Source: Eonycteris spelaea
Taxonomy: Eukaryota; Chordata; Mammalia; Chiroptera; Pteropodidae
NCBI GenBank assembly: GCA_003508835.1
Contig: PUFA01000166.1
Span: 3,148,001 to 3,212,000 of the forward strand
Length of the DNA stretch: 64,000 bases
Reading direction: 5' to 3'
Part shown: piece after piece, positions 34,840 to 46,941 of the stretch
Position numbering within the stretch: the stretch's first letter is position 1
Layout of the letters: every line of letters starts with the position of its first letter
Translations under genes and position numbers: made by a program
The notes under the pieces: generated by a model
Database searches by the model: none
What the model was told of the DNA's origin: nothing
What the model saw: only the letters and a program-made list of their open reading frames with translations

Positions 34840-35425
34840 CCTGTCTCTCAATGCCCGTTCTTCCCCTCTCCAATCCACTTCTCTAAATGCAGCCAAGAAA
34901 TTTATTTTTCATGCAAATCTGTCATCTTCTTTCACTGCTTTAAACCCCTCAGTGGCTTCCAATTGCCTTAGGTCCTAGTCCAAATCCCTCATGTAACTTC
35001 CTTGGCCCTCGGGGATGCAGGCTTGCCACCTCTTTAACCTCACCTTGTATCACGTTCTCCTGCACTCTAGGATCCCACATACTCAGTTTGTAATTCTTAA
35101 AACTTCCATACCAGGCTTTCTCTTAACTCCAGGACTCACACAAACTCTTTCTCTGCCTGGAATGTTCTTCCCACTCTTCTTCTCCTGCATCCCTTCTCCG
35201 GGGTGATTCTAGTTCAACCTTCAGTTTTCAGATTAAATATCACTTACCCAGAGAGAACCAGGAACTAAGACGAGAGAAAATGTCAGATGCTCACACAGCG
35301 TTCTTCCTGTGTCTCCTCTTTGTTAGCAGTCTTCTAACCTGTTCGTTTTCCCTTGGAGATCCTGTAGTTAGTGACTTGTTCACTGATGCATCCCCAGTCC
35401 CAAGAATAGTGCTAGTGGAATAGAA
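34840..35425 (+). repeat. L2 LINE 3' portion
   Basis: Plus L2: CTTTAAACCCCTCAGTGGCT, CTTTCTCTGCCTGGAATGTT, CTTCAGTTTTCAGATTAAAT, and near the end GATGCATCCCCAGTCC. A perfect octamer at 34911-34918 lies inside it. Confidence 0.85.
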
Positions 35426-35519
35426 TTAAAACGTCCTTCACATTTCCACCAATGTTTAGGATACCTTTCCCACATACAATGCTTCAGGCCATGAAGACAT
35501 TACTCGTTAAGTGAGTGCT

Positions 35520-35672
35520 TTGGGATCACTGTTTTGAGATCAAATTTACAATTAACAACACAATAGCATATATAGATTATACATATGCACATGATAAAGA
35601 TATACACCTGAAACTTATATAATGTTGTTATCAATCAATGTCACCCCCAACAATTTAATTAAAAAAAAAGAG
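35520..35672 (+). repeat. L1 3' end with poly(A)
   Basis: ATATACACCTGAAACTTATA, AATGTTGTTATCAATCAATG and an A-tail: the standard 3' terminus of many placental L1s. Confidence 0.8.
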
Positions 35673-36039
35673 AGACTGTGTGGAGGAGTTCCATGCCTCT
35701 GATTAAGTCCAATTTAACCTAACAAATCAAATCACTTACTTCCCCTACCACAACCTTATTCTCTGCCTCTGCCCTGTCCACCAGCTCACTTGTGGTCTGT
35801 GGCTTGTGGGACAGAAGAGGAAGGAAGGGCGGAGTTACGACCACCAACATAACCACCACCAATTAATACTACTACCCAGTATGTTGTGGCCACTGTAAAT
35901 AAAACTGTCCTTCCTACTGGACGAAAAGGTTCTAGCACTGCTTATGGTCTGAGAATCTGAGAAAAGTTCAGTCGATCGCTGAGTGCCCAGAGGTGACTTC
36001 ATGGGTGCACAGACTAGTCAGTCATTTACGGAGTGTAGT

Positions 36040-36335
36040 TTCAGAGGGCACCCCTGCCTTCCATTCACACTAAATGCAACTAAATGCAACAGGGTGTCCT
36101 GGATGGGATTCTGGAACAGTAATGGAAAAATTTGTGAAATACAAATAAAATCTGTAATCCAGTTGATAGTATTATACCCACATTGATTTCTTAGTGTTTA
36201 TAAATGTACCATAGTTATATAAGATATTAACATTAGGGGAAGCTGGGTGAAGAGTGTCCAAAAATTCTATCTACTTTATTTTTGTAACACTTCTGTAAAT
36301 CTAAAATTATTTCAAAATAAAAAGCTGGAGAAAAA
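36040..36335 (+). repeat. L1M 3' terminal fragment
   Basis: TGATTTCTTAGTGTTTATAA, ACATTAGGGGAAGCTGGGTG, CTGTAAATCTAAAATTATTT and CAAAATAAAAAGCTGG are classic L1M tail sequences in order. Confidence 0.85.
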
Positions 36336-36519
36336 AGACTGTACATGTGGTGGGCAAAGTCATTAATGCTGAAAATGTTTCTATGAATGAATATGGCATT
36401 ACTCTTTGAATGTAAGATACATCTTTTCAAATGTAAGATTTAAAATTTGTACACCACTAAACCTGAATTAAATGTCAAAAAAAAATCTTTGTCTCCATTT
36501 TCATTAAATTATGCCATAA

Positions 36520-36632
36520 TCTGTATGAGAGATTTTCTTTGTTGTTCATTACTGTATCCCCAGAGCCTAACTCAAAGTAGACACTCAGAAAGCATGTACT
36601 GAGTGAATGAATGAATAAACAAATGAGGCTAT
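36520..36632 (+). repeat. L2 3' end
   Basis: GTTCATTACTGTATCCCCAG, AGCCTAACTCAAAGTAGACA and TGAGTGAATGAATGAAT. Confidence 0.8.
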
Positions 36633-36874
36633 TCTGGGCTTTGTACACAGATAATTAGGTAAACTCAACCCCTAAATTCTTGGAACTTACTTACACTCCA
36701 AGAAGATATATTTTTATTTTATAAAATATATTTTATTATGTATTATTTACATATAAATCTAATAAATCTAAGATTCAGATATAAAGTGTGTGTGTATACA
36801 TTTATATAATATACACACTCATATATAATCAGAGAAAATGCAAAAACAATATTAAGCCAATCTGAGGAAAAGCG

Positions 36875-36992
36875 AATTTATGTCGGTAGGGATTTTTGCC
36901 TATTTTTTGTTCATGTCTGTATCCTCAGCACCTAAAAAGCATTTGGCATTAGCTGACACTCAACAAATATTTTTTCAATGGATGAATGGGTC
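36875..36992 (+). repeat. L2 3' end
   Basis: TTCATGTCTGTATCCTCAGC, ACCTAAAAAGCATTTGGCAT, TCAACAAATATTTTTTCAAT. Confidence 0.8.
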
Positions 36993-37227
36993 AGCCTTAT
37001 GTAGTATCCAGAGGGATGTCTTCCAGTTCCCTTCAGGTGAGTGTGTAGAAAGAGTGGGCTTGCTGCAGAGAAGCCCTTGGTCTCCCAGCCTTAAGGCAAG
37101 TTGGCATGTGCTGTGTTTGTGCTAACTGTTTCCCTGAGATGCCTTAGAGATCCTCCCCCTCTGCCTTCCACAGCCTTTCAGAATCTGCACTGGGCACAAA
37201 GGTCTGACTGTGTTTTTATCCAAAGGC

Positions 37228-37252
37228 AAAAAAAAAAAAAAAAAAAAAAAAA
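37228..37252. repeat. A25 homopolymer
   Basis: Twenty-five consecutive A. It may be the tail of a retroposed sequence on its left, but I recognised no source gene there. Confidence 0.9.
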
Positions 37253-37739
37253 TACCGCATCGGAAATCTCTCCACACACTATTTCAACATTTCAATTTGC
37301 GTTGACCTGGTGAAGATATTCAACAGAACTGAACACCCCTTTGCAGAGTGGAACTTTACTTGACAGCCCCTAAGCAGAAATTTTAGAATGAGTCCCTTTA
37401 TCCTTCTGAATTACCAAATAAACACCTCTCCAGAGAAGGGCTTCTCTTAAGGGGTCCCCAAGTGGTATTTCTCTCCATCTTCCTGTAAGCATAACTCCGG
37501 ACACAGCATAGGTAATTTCTCTACTTCAGAAACCCTCAAAGTATACCCTCAAGTTACAAAGATGAAACACAATTGCGTACATAGAAATCTGTCTTGGAAG
37601 CCAAAGGTAATTGATTCTGTACTTTTTATGTTCCAAAATTGTGATCTCGAACATTTCTGTTGTTCTCTGCCAGGTGCTCCCATTATTGTGGACTAAAATT
37701 GAAATAAAGTGTTTTCTTTTCTCTGTGACATCATGCAAA

Positions 37740-38060
37740 AAAGGGGAATGATTTTAGTGGGTTAAGGTATCATTTACCTGCATCGTTATCATTGTTATTC
37801 ATGGGAAAGTAGAAGAATTTTCTCTGGGACAGACCCAGCAGCTGCAGAGGAGGACATCCATACAAACAAAACTAACTCCATTTTTCTCCCACCACAGGCA
37901 CTAAAATTGTCAGCATTAATTTTCAGCAAGTCACATCCTTATCTCTGAAAACCTGAATAAAGACATTATCTGATGGGGTGACAAGTGAAGCCATTGTTGC
38001 AAAAAGAGAGCTGGCATTTACCAGATGAGCCAGCCAGTCATTTTAAAAGGACCGAAGAGA
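37740..38060. promoter_or_regulatory. Candidate conserved non-coding element
   Basis: Non-repetitive, AT-balanced sequence with GATA-type sites (CTTATCT near 37941, ATTATCTG near 37968) and homeodomain-type CATTAATTTTC. It has the look of a conserved enhancer, but conservation cannot be tested here. Confidence 0.25.
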
Positions 38061-38219
38061 ACATGGGATATGTGGTATACTGATTAGATTACAGCATTGG
38101 TGATGATGGTGATGATGCTGTAGATATAGTAGTGGTGGTACTGGTGGTGAGGATGGTGGTGAAAGTGATGGGAGTATATTGGTAGTAAAACTAATAACAG
38201 AAATATATCATCTTAGAAA

Positions 38220-38425
38220 AATGTATTATGTACCAGTCACTATTGTGAGCACTCTGTATTAATTATTTCAGTCCATTCTCACATTCGCTTCTACATATCC
38301 ATTTTGGAGATGAGAAAAACTAAAGCTGAGATTAGACAACTTGCCCAAAGTCACCCAGCCAGATAAGAAAGGGCTAAAGCTCACCAGACTTAAGACAGTG
38401 CCCTAGCTGAGTACCCTAAACTTCC
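38220..38425 (-). repeat. MIR SINE
   Basis: Reverse MIR: TATTATGTACCAGTCACTAT, TTTTGGAGATGAGAAAAACT, ACTTGCCCAAAGTCACCCAG. Confidence 0.88.
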
Positions 38426-39384
38426 AGGGTTAGAAAGCAGTTCAAGGTCCCTGGGAAGGAAAAGGCACATCATGAAAGTGGTAGAAAGCAAGGCATCTTC
38501 AGACTTAATGCCTTAGCCTCAAGTCCCCTCCGTTCATATCACTATAACAGTTACTACTCGGGGTTAACAGACCCCAAATTGACCTCTGAGGAAGAAATAC
38601 GTAGGAAAGGACAAAGACACATCTTGGTGAACACGGCAGGACCTGCTGGGAGAAGAATGTTCTTTTACATGGAATTTTCTTTTCCTTCCTGAGGAAGTAG
38701 GACAGGTTATCCATGCTGCATAAACTGTCCTTAAGAACACTTAGAACTTTGAGAAAAAAAAAAAGAGAGAGAAAAACAGGAGATGAATGAAACGCAACTA
38801 CCGATATGTTCCATCCATCTCCCACAGTCTCATTATCAATATTGAACAAGTTCGTGTGTTATCACATTGTTATCTCATGGTATTACCTTGTTATCTTAAC
38901 CTATTATTTCATCCATTTGACCTTTCTACTGCTAATTCTTTGTAAATGGAGATCATAATCCCCCTCCTTTATACATCATGTCCCCATGCCTCTGCACAGT
39001 GCTGGCCATGTGGTAGGTGCCTAATGAATTAGTCTGATTTATAGAGGCACCTCCACTGCAGTCAAGGTCAGCTGCTAGGGACTCTGAACACTGAAATGTC
39101 AGAAAAATGAGAACCCAGAGAGTTTGGAGAGATTATCCAACCTACCTGTAAGAACAAAAAATGACCTTCTTGATACTTTTCTGCAAGCATCAGCCAAGCT
39201 TTCCCAAGGTTTGGGATCTGTAACAGATTCAAGACACTTCTCTGATAGATTCAGCTCAATGTGAGGAATAGCTCAATTTCCCTTGTGCCGAGGAGTCCCC
39301 CTATTCAGGAGGCAGGGAGGATTACTTGAGGTGATGGGTGTAAGCATGCTTTATAAATGCATATGCTCACGTTCATCAATGGCA

Positions 39385-39605
39385 GTGCTCTTAACTTGGA
39401 GCCAGATTGTCTACATTAGAATGTTGGCTGTGCTGTTTACTAGCTGTGCGACTGGACAATTTACTTAACCTCTCTGTGCCTCAGGTTTTCAACTGTAAAA
39501 TGAATATAATAATATTTATCTCATAAGACTTGTGAGAATTAAATATATATGAAACACTTAGAAGAGTTTTGGCATATAGCAAAGGCTATATGTAAGTTAG
39601 ATGTT
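39385..39605 (+). repeat. MIR SINE
   Basis: Plus MIR, well preserved: GTGCTCTTAACTTGGAGCCA, TTTACTAGCTGTGCGACTGG, AACCTCTCTGTGCCTCAGG, TTGGCATATAGCAAAGGC. Confidence 0.92.
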
Positions 39606-40439
39606 ATTTTATTCTTATTTATTATTATTATTAAAACTTTCTGCAGATATAAGTTATCTTTACCACTCTTCATAATGTATAATGTTTTGCTTTCTCCCAA
39701 CTCATGAGATTTTATTATTATCCTCACTTCAGATAAGAGAAGAATTAAGATCATAAAACTTAAGTGGCTTGTTAACAATCCTATGTCCATTTCACTACAC
39801 CATCCTTGTGTTTTGATGATGGTGCTAGTGACCTTCAGATGACAGTCAGGTCCTTCCATGCCTTGAGTGGGGCAAAGCAGGGGGCTCAGCAGGGCCCTGC
39901 TGGTCCGAATGGGCTGTTTTCTTGGATAGTATCCTGAGGGTCATCTCTCTTTATTGGCTGACCATCACATGATTAATTCCCTGCTTATGCCAACATCTTA
40001 CCTATGCTTACTTCTCAAATACAGTCCCTAGCTGCAAAATGAACCTCTATTATTTTTCTCTAATTAGCTTGGTGGTCATTTTGTTCCATTTTAGTATGCT
40101 GTGTGTACTCTAAGTGCTTTTCCCTGGGGATAAAAAAATCTACCATCTGCTGCCAGGCTCACATATAGCCTATTTAGTTGGGTCAGAAATGAGCAGGAGG
40201 CCAGGGCTTTGGGAACTGGCCATGGGGCTGCAAGCACCTGGGCACCAGAAACTGGTATCCTCCCTCACTGGGCTGTTAGCTAAATGTTTGCTGATGGCCT
40301 CCGCTTTATGCATTCTAGAACCACCACAAACCTGGAGAAAGATATTAGGGAGGTTACAAGGTTGACTAAGACACAGACAACACATCCATGTGACTCACAA
40401 CCCAGGGGTGGATGCAAAGCTCATGTACAGCAATCTCTA

Positions 40440-40640
40440 ATACTGGAGCCAGCCTACCTCACTTCAAATGCTGCTCTTCCTCTCACTAACTTCATATCCT
40501 TAGGCAAGTTGCATACCTTCTCTGTGCCTCAGTTTCTCATCTATAAAATTTGGATAAAATTATACCTACTTTGTCAGGATTTAATGAATTAGTACATATA
40601 AAATTTATAGAACAATGTCTGTACATGATAAAAATTAAAG
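40440..40640 (+). repeat. MIR SINE
   Basis: Plus MIR: CTTAGGCAAGTTGCATACCT, TCTCTGTGCCTCAGTTTCTC, ATCTATAAAATTTGG. Confidence 0.9.
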
Positions 40641-40850
40641 TTATTATTATTATTATCATATTATATTACATATTATTAAACACATGGTATATACATAGTA
40701 TATATTACATATAGTATACTATATATACACTATATACAGTTATACCATGTATTTACTCTACATGCATTATATAGCATATAGGTTATATATAGCATATTAC
40801 TATATATACTATTACTAAAATAACTATATATTATTATTATGATGTTCTGT
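40636..40850. repeat. AT-rich low-complexity region
   Basis: TATTA and TATATA-type sequence over about 210 bp with several short self-complementary stretches. Confidence 0.85.
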
Positions 40851-40939
40851 AGTAACACCAATGAAAGAGTGAACATTTCTAACAAGGTGGGTCCAAGAAA
40901 GATGTAGTCATTAAATAATGTAAGAGTCACTGTATGTTG

Positions 40940-41137
40940 AGAGCACAAAATATGCTAAGCCTCTAATAAGCATTAGCTAATGCAATCCTTGTAAAACCCC
41001 ATGAGTGGATAATATCTTCTCATTTTCAGTAAGAAGACTAATCCTCAGCAAGGGTAACTCGTACAATAGTCCATGGTGGGGTCAAGATTTGCACCTAGGT
41101 CAGACTGCCTCCAAGTTCTTAACCACCATGCCTTATT
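40940..41137 (-). repeat. MIR SINE
   Basis: Reverse MIR: CTAATAAGCATTAGCTAATG, ACCCCATGAGTGGATAATAT, TTTGCACCTAGGTCAGACTG, TTCTTAACCACCATGC. Confidence 0.88.
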
Positions 41138-41142
41138 CTTCA

Positions 41143-41226
41143 TGTGTAGCTTCTGAGGCAGATTAGAAATACAGGTAAACTGTATGTGTAGCTTCTGAGG
41201 CAGATTAGAAATACAGGTAAACTGTA
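41143..41226. repeat. Perfect 42-bp tandem duplication
   Basis: Two adjacent identical 42-bp copies (41143-41184 and 41185-41226) starting TGTGTAGCTTCTGAGGCAG and ending ACAGGTAAACTGTA. No mismatch between copies, so the duplication is recent or the region was misassembled. Confidence 0.97.
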
Positions 41227-41969
41227 GTGTGTAGGAATTAGGATGGGGAGGGACATGGCAGCCTCCACAGCCAGGAAACAATGCTGGGGCAAAACGGTTC
41301 AGTCAGGACAAGTGAAAGCACACTAAAGTCCCCTCCACACTGCACAGTCTCAGCTAGTTTGGTGCCAGGCTCATATAATACTTAGCTTTCCCCATTCTAA
41401 GCCATCAAACTCACGTTGTAGACCAGATGGAAGTCCCAGAGGACAAGTAGAAACGGTTGTGCAAGTCGTTGGAGCTGGAACCACACTTGATTGATGGGGT
41501 GGTAGGAAGCAGGAAACCATCCTCCTCCTTCACATCTCTCTCTTACATTCTCCCGCTTCCTTTTGTCTCTTGGTTGCTGAGATACCAATTACCATGACCA
41601 ACTCAGAGTCCCAGGAGCCTGACTCACTAGCCCTGGGGAAAAACTCTTTAAGGGGAGAGGCTGCTGCAGACCCTTAGGGAAAGTTCTCAGCAGGAGTGAG
41701 TGGAGGAGCAGGCTCACTGTTGGGAGAACCAGGCGCTACTAGACTGTCCAGGCCTGCCTTCTCCAGAAGCCATCCTTGATATCTTCAGACAAACCTGGGA
41801 TACATGCACAGCGGGGCCATTGTCTGCATTTATTCATTTCTGATCAAAGCTGGAAGGTGCAAAGAGAACCTGAACAACCTGGAAATTCTTCTCTTACCAG
41901 GAAATTCAGATCCTAGAAGGATGATAAAATAGAAGGTAATGATGTCCTCTCCAGGGCAATCCAAGTAAG

Positions 41970-42300
41970 CATCGTGCATGCATTTATTTATCAAAAAACA
42001 TTCATTGAGAACATACTATGTGCCAGGCACCAGGTAACAATAGAGATAAACAGAATCTCTACATTCTAGTGAGAGAGGCTTTCGAGTTAACAAATATTGA
42101 AGACAATGGGACTCATATTTGATAGAGGAGACACAGGGTGCTATGGGAGAACAGAAGAGGGGCACTCAATAGCCAAGGGAGAGTGGATAGGGGAGGGTGC
42201 AGTGACTGCTGAGTTTAGTTGTGAAGAGTAAGTGGGAATTAGAATTAAGCAAGGAAGAGGCAGGATAATGCCATTTCAGAAGGAGGAAGGTTTATGGAGA
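41970..42300 (-). repeat. L2 LINE 3' portion
   Basis: Reverse L2: TTCATTGAGAACATACTATG, TGCCAGGCACCAGGTAACAA, CTACATTCTAGTGAGAG and farther in AGGAAGAGGCAGGATAATG. Confidence 0.8.
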
Positions 42301-42324
42301 TGTTTGTCAGTTGTAGTTACAAGA

Positions 42325-42432
42325 ACTTTCATGTAAAATATTTCATTTGATCAGCCCCATTTAAATATGAAGAAGCTGAGTCATACAGGGGATAAGTGAC
42401 TTGCAGAGTGTCACATGACTACAGAAAAGGAG
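42325..42432 (-). repeat. MIR fragment
   Basis: Reverse MIR core: AATATGAAGAAGCTGAGTC, AAGTGACTTGCAGAGTGTCA. Confidence 0.7.
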
Positions 42433-42494
42433 GCCTAAAAAAGGTAAGGAATTATGGGGGTTGAACATAGATCTTCCAACTCTAAATCTTAAGT

Positions 42495-42632
42495 TTTGCA
42501 CTGTGAGTCAAGAGAAATAGCTCTGGTCTTCGGTCTGCTGCTAACCTGCAGTGGGATTTTGAATTAGCCACTTAACTTCCCTAGGCCTCAATTTCCTTAT
42601 TTCTAAATGAATCTATGAGTCCTTCTGAAGTC
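42495..42632 (+). repeat. MIR fragment
   Basis: TTTTGAATTAGCCACTTAAC, TTCCCTAGGCCTCAATTTCC in plus orientation. Confidence 0.8.
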
Positions 42633-43164
42633 TTTCTTACTCTCAGTTTGCACAGTGTCTTATAAGGGAACTTGCACCATCACTCTCCCTCACCCCTAAG
42701 TGTTCCTTGATCAGATATTCAAGAATTGTCACATGGTAGCTAATCCATGAGCCATCTAACACTGAAATGAGGCTTTCATGGGAAATATCATAGATGGCTT
42801 TTCCTACATTTCCACAACCCACTAAGGAATTGTTTATTCCCAAATAAACAATTTTGCCTTAAGAATTCATTGACTAGAATCCATGTAAGAAAAGGTGGTA
42901 TGTAATGAATTAAAAAAATATGTTCTACAATCAATTGTGTGCTCTTGGTCAAGGTCTCTTCCTCTCACACAGACTCAATTTGTTCATCTCAACATGAGCT
43001 GGTTGGAATAGATGATCATTAAAGTCCATTAAATGTCCCCCATAAACCTTAACTCATATAAGCAACTGCTCCTCAATGTATCTACTTGATTTTCTAATAA
43101 GCATTTCCAACTTAACATGCTGCTTGCACATGGACTACAGTCTGAGTCACAAGAATGTAGAGTA

Positions 43165-43330
43165 TACAGCATGCATTCATTTGTTTACTGTCTGTCTCTC
43201 CCCACTAAAATGTAAACTCCATGAGGGACAGAAATTTGTTTTGTTTACTTCTATATTCCCCAGTACTTGCATCACTGATTGGCACAAAAGAGACATAAAA
43301 TAAGTTTCATTAAGTGGATGAATGAGGGAA
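43165..43330 (+). repeat. L2 3' end
   Basis: TTTACTGTCTGTCTCTCCCC, ACTAAAATGTAAACTCCATG, AGGGACAGAAATTTG, then TATATTCCCCAGTACTTG; well-preserved L2 tail. Confidence 0.92.
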
Positions 43331-44009
43331 TCATGAGGATCTGGAGCAAGCATGTCGCAACCTGAGAAAGCCACCTAATAAAGTCCTAGGAGTTGAAACG
43401 GAATCAGTGGGATGGATTCCTGAAGTGGACAGAAGTGCAATACGCCAAGACGGCTGCAGGGTTAAATCAGTTCGGCTGAAGCCAGTCATTAGATTTAAGA
43501 AATGAGTTAGGCCAGCTAGGAGAAGCAAGGTCCAAGAGCCAGGAGCTATAATGAACCGGAAAGCTAGAGCAAGAGCAAAAAAGAAGTGAGAAGTTTCAAG
43601 AATATTGCTTCAGTCACGACTGCAATGCTCAAAGCTTATTTACGACGTGGAGATTACATAGTACCCCAGTGGGCTGCTCTTGGTTTAAAGGTACAGAGTT
43701 GGGAAGGATGAATTCCATTTCATTTCAACCTATCTTGGAACTACTAATTTCAGAATAGAAGACATGTACTCTGAAGTTTACTATTCACTGCATTTGATTT
43801 AATTTATTCTAAATTTATTTCTTTCCAGCTTCAAAAGTGTCCCATAACTCAAGCATTCCAGTATTATATGATCATTTTAAGGTACATTGTCTACTGGGTT
43901 AATGTCAACATGGCTTGTCTGATGATGATGATGATAGTGATGATAACAATTATATCTATCTCTATTTTTAAAAGGATTTCAGGCATTTTATAAAATAACA
44001 ACAATAAAT

Positions 44010-44195
44010 AACACTCACGTGGTACTTACCATGCGTCAACCACTGTTCTAAGGACTTTATAGATATTAACTCATTTAATCCTTCCAATATTCTTATGAGA
44101 TAGTTACTATTATCATCCCCACTTTATAGGAGACAAAACTGAATCCCAGGAAGGCCGAGTTGTCCAAGATCACTTAGCTAGCAAATGGCAACACA
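44010..44195 (-). repeat. MIR SINE
   Basis: GGTACTTACCATGCGTCAAC, TTAACTCATTTAATCCTTCC, CCCACTTTATAGGAGACAAA, CAAGATCACTTAGCTAGCAA. Confidence 0.92.
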
Positions 44196-44661
44196 TACAA
44201 TAAAAGAAAAAATAAATTATTTGAGAACCAAGTCATAAAAGAAGGATAGTATATGAAAAGAAACTAACTTAATTAGAAAACTTAGGAAGAAGGCATTGCT
44301 AAAATTCATCACAAAATTTATGAGCTTCCTAGCAGCCCAGAGGTAAAGGAAAATGGGATGGGTTTTAGCCATAGGTGAACTCTGGCAACTTTTAAGAGAG
44401 CCTTGTGAGAGGAAGCCAGAAACATTAAAGGGGGAAGTCAATGTGAGCAGTGCTAATCTAGAGGGCAGAGGCAGACAGAGAGAAGAGCAGGGTCAGAGGC
44501 AAGAGAGAAAAGCAGACCAAGGTGGCAAAGAGGTCAGCAACAGGGGTAGGCGAAATAAAGACCAGAAGGATGAGGCAAGAGTCAGCATAAGCAGTAGATA
44601 CGCAGTAGGATCAGAACCCACAAAAATACTGGAAATGCAGAATACTTATCATAAAATCCTT

Positions 44662-44822
44662 CAGTACCTTGCTACTCAAAGCATGGTCCTTGAACCAGTA
44701 GCATGTGGGAACTTACTAGACATATAGAATTTCACACCCTCCAAGTTCTACTGAATCCAAATCTGCCTTTTAAATAAGATCCTGTAATGATCTGAATGCA
44801 TGTGGAGGTTCGAGAAGCACTG
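44662..44822. repeat. hAT MITE relic (MER5/MER3-like)
   Basis: CAGTACCTTGCTACTCAAAG start, GCATGGTCCTTGAACCAGTA, CTACTGAATCCAAATCTGCC, and a terminal GAGAAGCACTG. Ends fit hAT; no duplication seen. Confidence 0.75.
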
Positions 44823-44859
44823 CTTTAGCATTGACTTGGTGAATGTCTACACAACAATA

Positions 44860-45030
44860 GACTCCAGACACGCACCAGGCACTTCACATTTACGATACCT
44901 TTTGATCTTAATAATAATAATACAATAAAGATATCCTTTTGTACCTATTTTACAGGTGAGGAAATTGAGAGCCACAGCCACAGTCACATACATAATAAGT
45001 GGCAGAGCTGGGATTTATTTCCAAACCAAT
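44860..45030 (-). repeat. MIR SINE
   Basis: CACCAGGCACTTCACATTTA, TATTTTACAGGTGAGGAAAT, TGGCAGAGCTGGGATT. Confidence 0.88.
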
Positions 45031-45507
45031 TTGCTTCAAATTCAATGCTCATTGATAATTTGGTGGAAATTCATTCCAAGTGGCTGAGAAAAGAGTGGGC
45101 TGATCAGGACAACAGCAGAGAAGCTGCTGCTAGCATGTTTATTATAGTGAATGACAGAAGAAGTCTCCTGCAGTAGGGCAGATGTAAGCAGGTACAATCC
45201 ATGTCTTGTAGGAACATACAACCGGGGCCTTCTGAGGGAGTGACAAATTTGGTCCTGAATCCATTTCAGAAAACGAGTCCTTCTAATGATATGATTACAA
45301 GGGACATGTGGGGGTAGCTCTGGCCATGACATGCTGCTCTATTCTGAACATCCCCTCTCCTGCCCTCCCCCAGCTTAGCTAGCTGCAGTGATGTTATCCT
45401 TCTGCTCTGTTCTTCAGTGAAATGTCAGTGTGGGAGCAAACCGAGAGTGAATGTGTCTTTCATGTGCCAATTAGTCATGTACCACTTATAACCGTTCCTG
45501 TGTGTGA

Positions 45508-45532
45508 TTTGTGTGTGTGTGTGTGTGTGTGT
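45508..45532. repeat. (GT)n microsatellite
   Basis: About eleven GT units. Confidence 0.9.
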
Positions 45533-45539
45533 TGTATGT

Positions 45540-45692
45540 TATTTAACTTCCTTTATTTGTGGTTGGTCTCCTCACTTGATTTTTATTAAGTTCCATGTGG
45601 GCCAGGACTGTCTTGTATTTAATTGGATTCCCCTGAGCACAAGGCAGACACGGTGTGTATTTAATAAGGTTTCGTGATAGATTGCCTTTTCT
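45540..45692 (+). repeat. L2 3' end (diverged)
   Basis: TTAAGTTCCATGTGGGCCAG, ACTGTCTTGTATTT, GGATTCCCCTGAGCACAAGG. Confidence 0.65.
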
Positions 45693-45699
45693 AGCCAGC

Positions 45700-46884
45700 A
45701 GAAGTAGCCCGGCTCTCTCAGGTCCCTCAAGCCCCCTCCAGAGAGAGCTGTCAGGGTGGAGATGAGGAGTCCTGAGTGCTAAGTGGATCCATCCCATGGG
45801 CTGTCCTGAGGTCCCAGCTGACCGCCCCATCCAGGGCTCAGGGAATCCCTGGCGTGCCTCACCCTCTACTTTCATCTTCGTGGGAAACTACAGCATCACC
45901 GCACGTAGGTGTGTGGTGTGAAGACATAAGGTGGGGTTCTCGCCTGGGCAGCTGTTTTTTTCCTGCCCCTTCCTGAGGAGATAAGATCTGGACAGGCTTG
46001 TGGTTCTCTCCCACCGACCCTCAAAGGAAACAAGAACCCAAGTTCCCATTTCTCAGGCGCCTTTTCAGAATCAAACCCCATTTCAATATCTGTAATGAGA
46101 TCTGGGTAACTTGAAAGCAGCGGCAGCTAAGAAAAATGCAGCTCCCCAGAACACAGGGAATATCAATGCCTCTGAGCTTCCCTTTCTTCTCAGAAAATCT
46201 CCAGGAAAAACTGATTTGCATTGGCTGCCAACTCAATACCTCACAGAAGGAGGCTTAAGCCTAAGGTTGCTGAAGATACTACCACCTTCCCCAGCCCTGG
46301 GGGGTGGGGAGAGATGAGTACGTAAAAGAGAACTAACTGTGGGGATCACTGAATGGCCTGGGGAGAGGAAAGAAGAGTCCTCTGGAAAGACAGAATACAA
46401 AGCCATATATCCTTTGAGAGGGACAAACGCCTAAAAAATAATAATAAATGACTGTGCACGCTAACCTGGCTTCCTACCTGGCAACAAAATCGGATTCTAG
46501 TTGTGAGGTACCCTGGGATATGGACTCACTCCTCTGGAACCCAGGTTGAAGCAGAGGGGTGACCGCCTGCCTAACCTTTGGTACAGAGCACAGAATTAGC
46601 TCTGCTTAGTAAAACCCTGTAATTGGTTTGCTGGTTCCCAGTGTGTTCAGCCAGTCCCCAAAGAGAGACCTAATTTTGATCACTCCTGCCTCCTCTAGGC
46701 CATCTCCTTCTCCTTTATTCTAATGCTAAGGTTTACTGGAAAGTCAGAGAGACCAAGTATAAAAGCTAGCACTGTGCAGAAGGCTTGAAAAGACAGAGAG
46801 TAAACAAATTAGAGATTTCTCTTTTTATTTAAAAGAATAATGCTCTCCTGACCTTAGGTCCCAGAGGTCAGGCTGAGGAGAGAC

Positions 46885-46941
<57 letters not shown>

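Noticed and set aside
34911..34918. Perfect octamer ATGCAAAT as a regulatory site
   Set aside because: It lies within an L2 fragment, and octamers occur a few times by chance in a window this size.
37101..37313. Processed pseudogene ending in the A25 tract
   Set aside because: No recognisable parental coding sequence precedes the A-tract and no target duplication was found.
41143..41226. CRISPR-like repeat
   Set aside because: Two adjacent identical units without spacers in a mammalian context; a tandem duplication.
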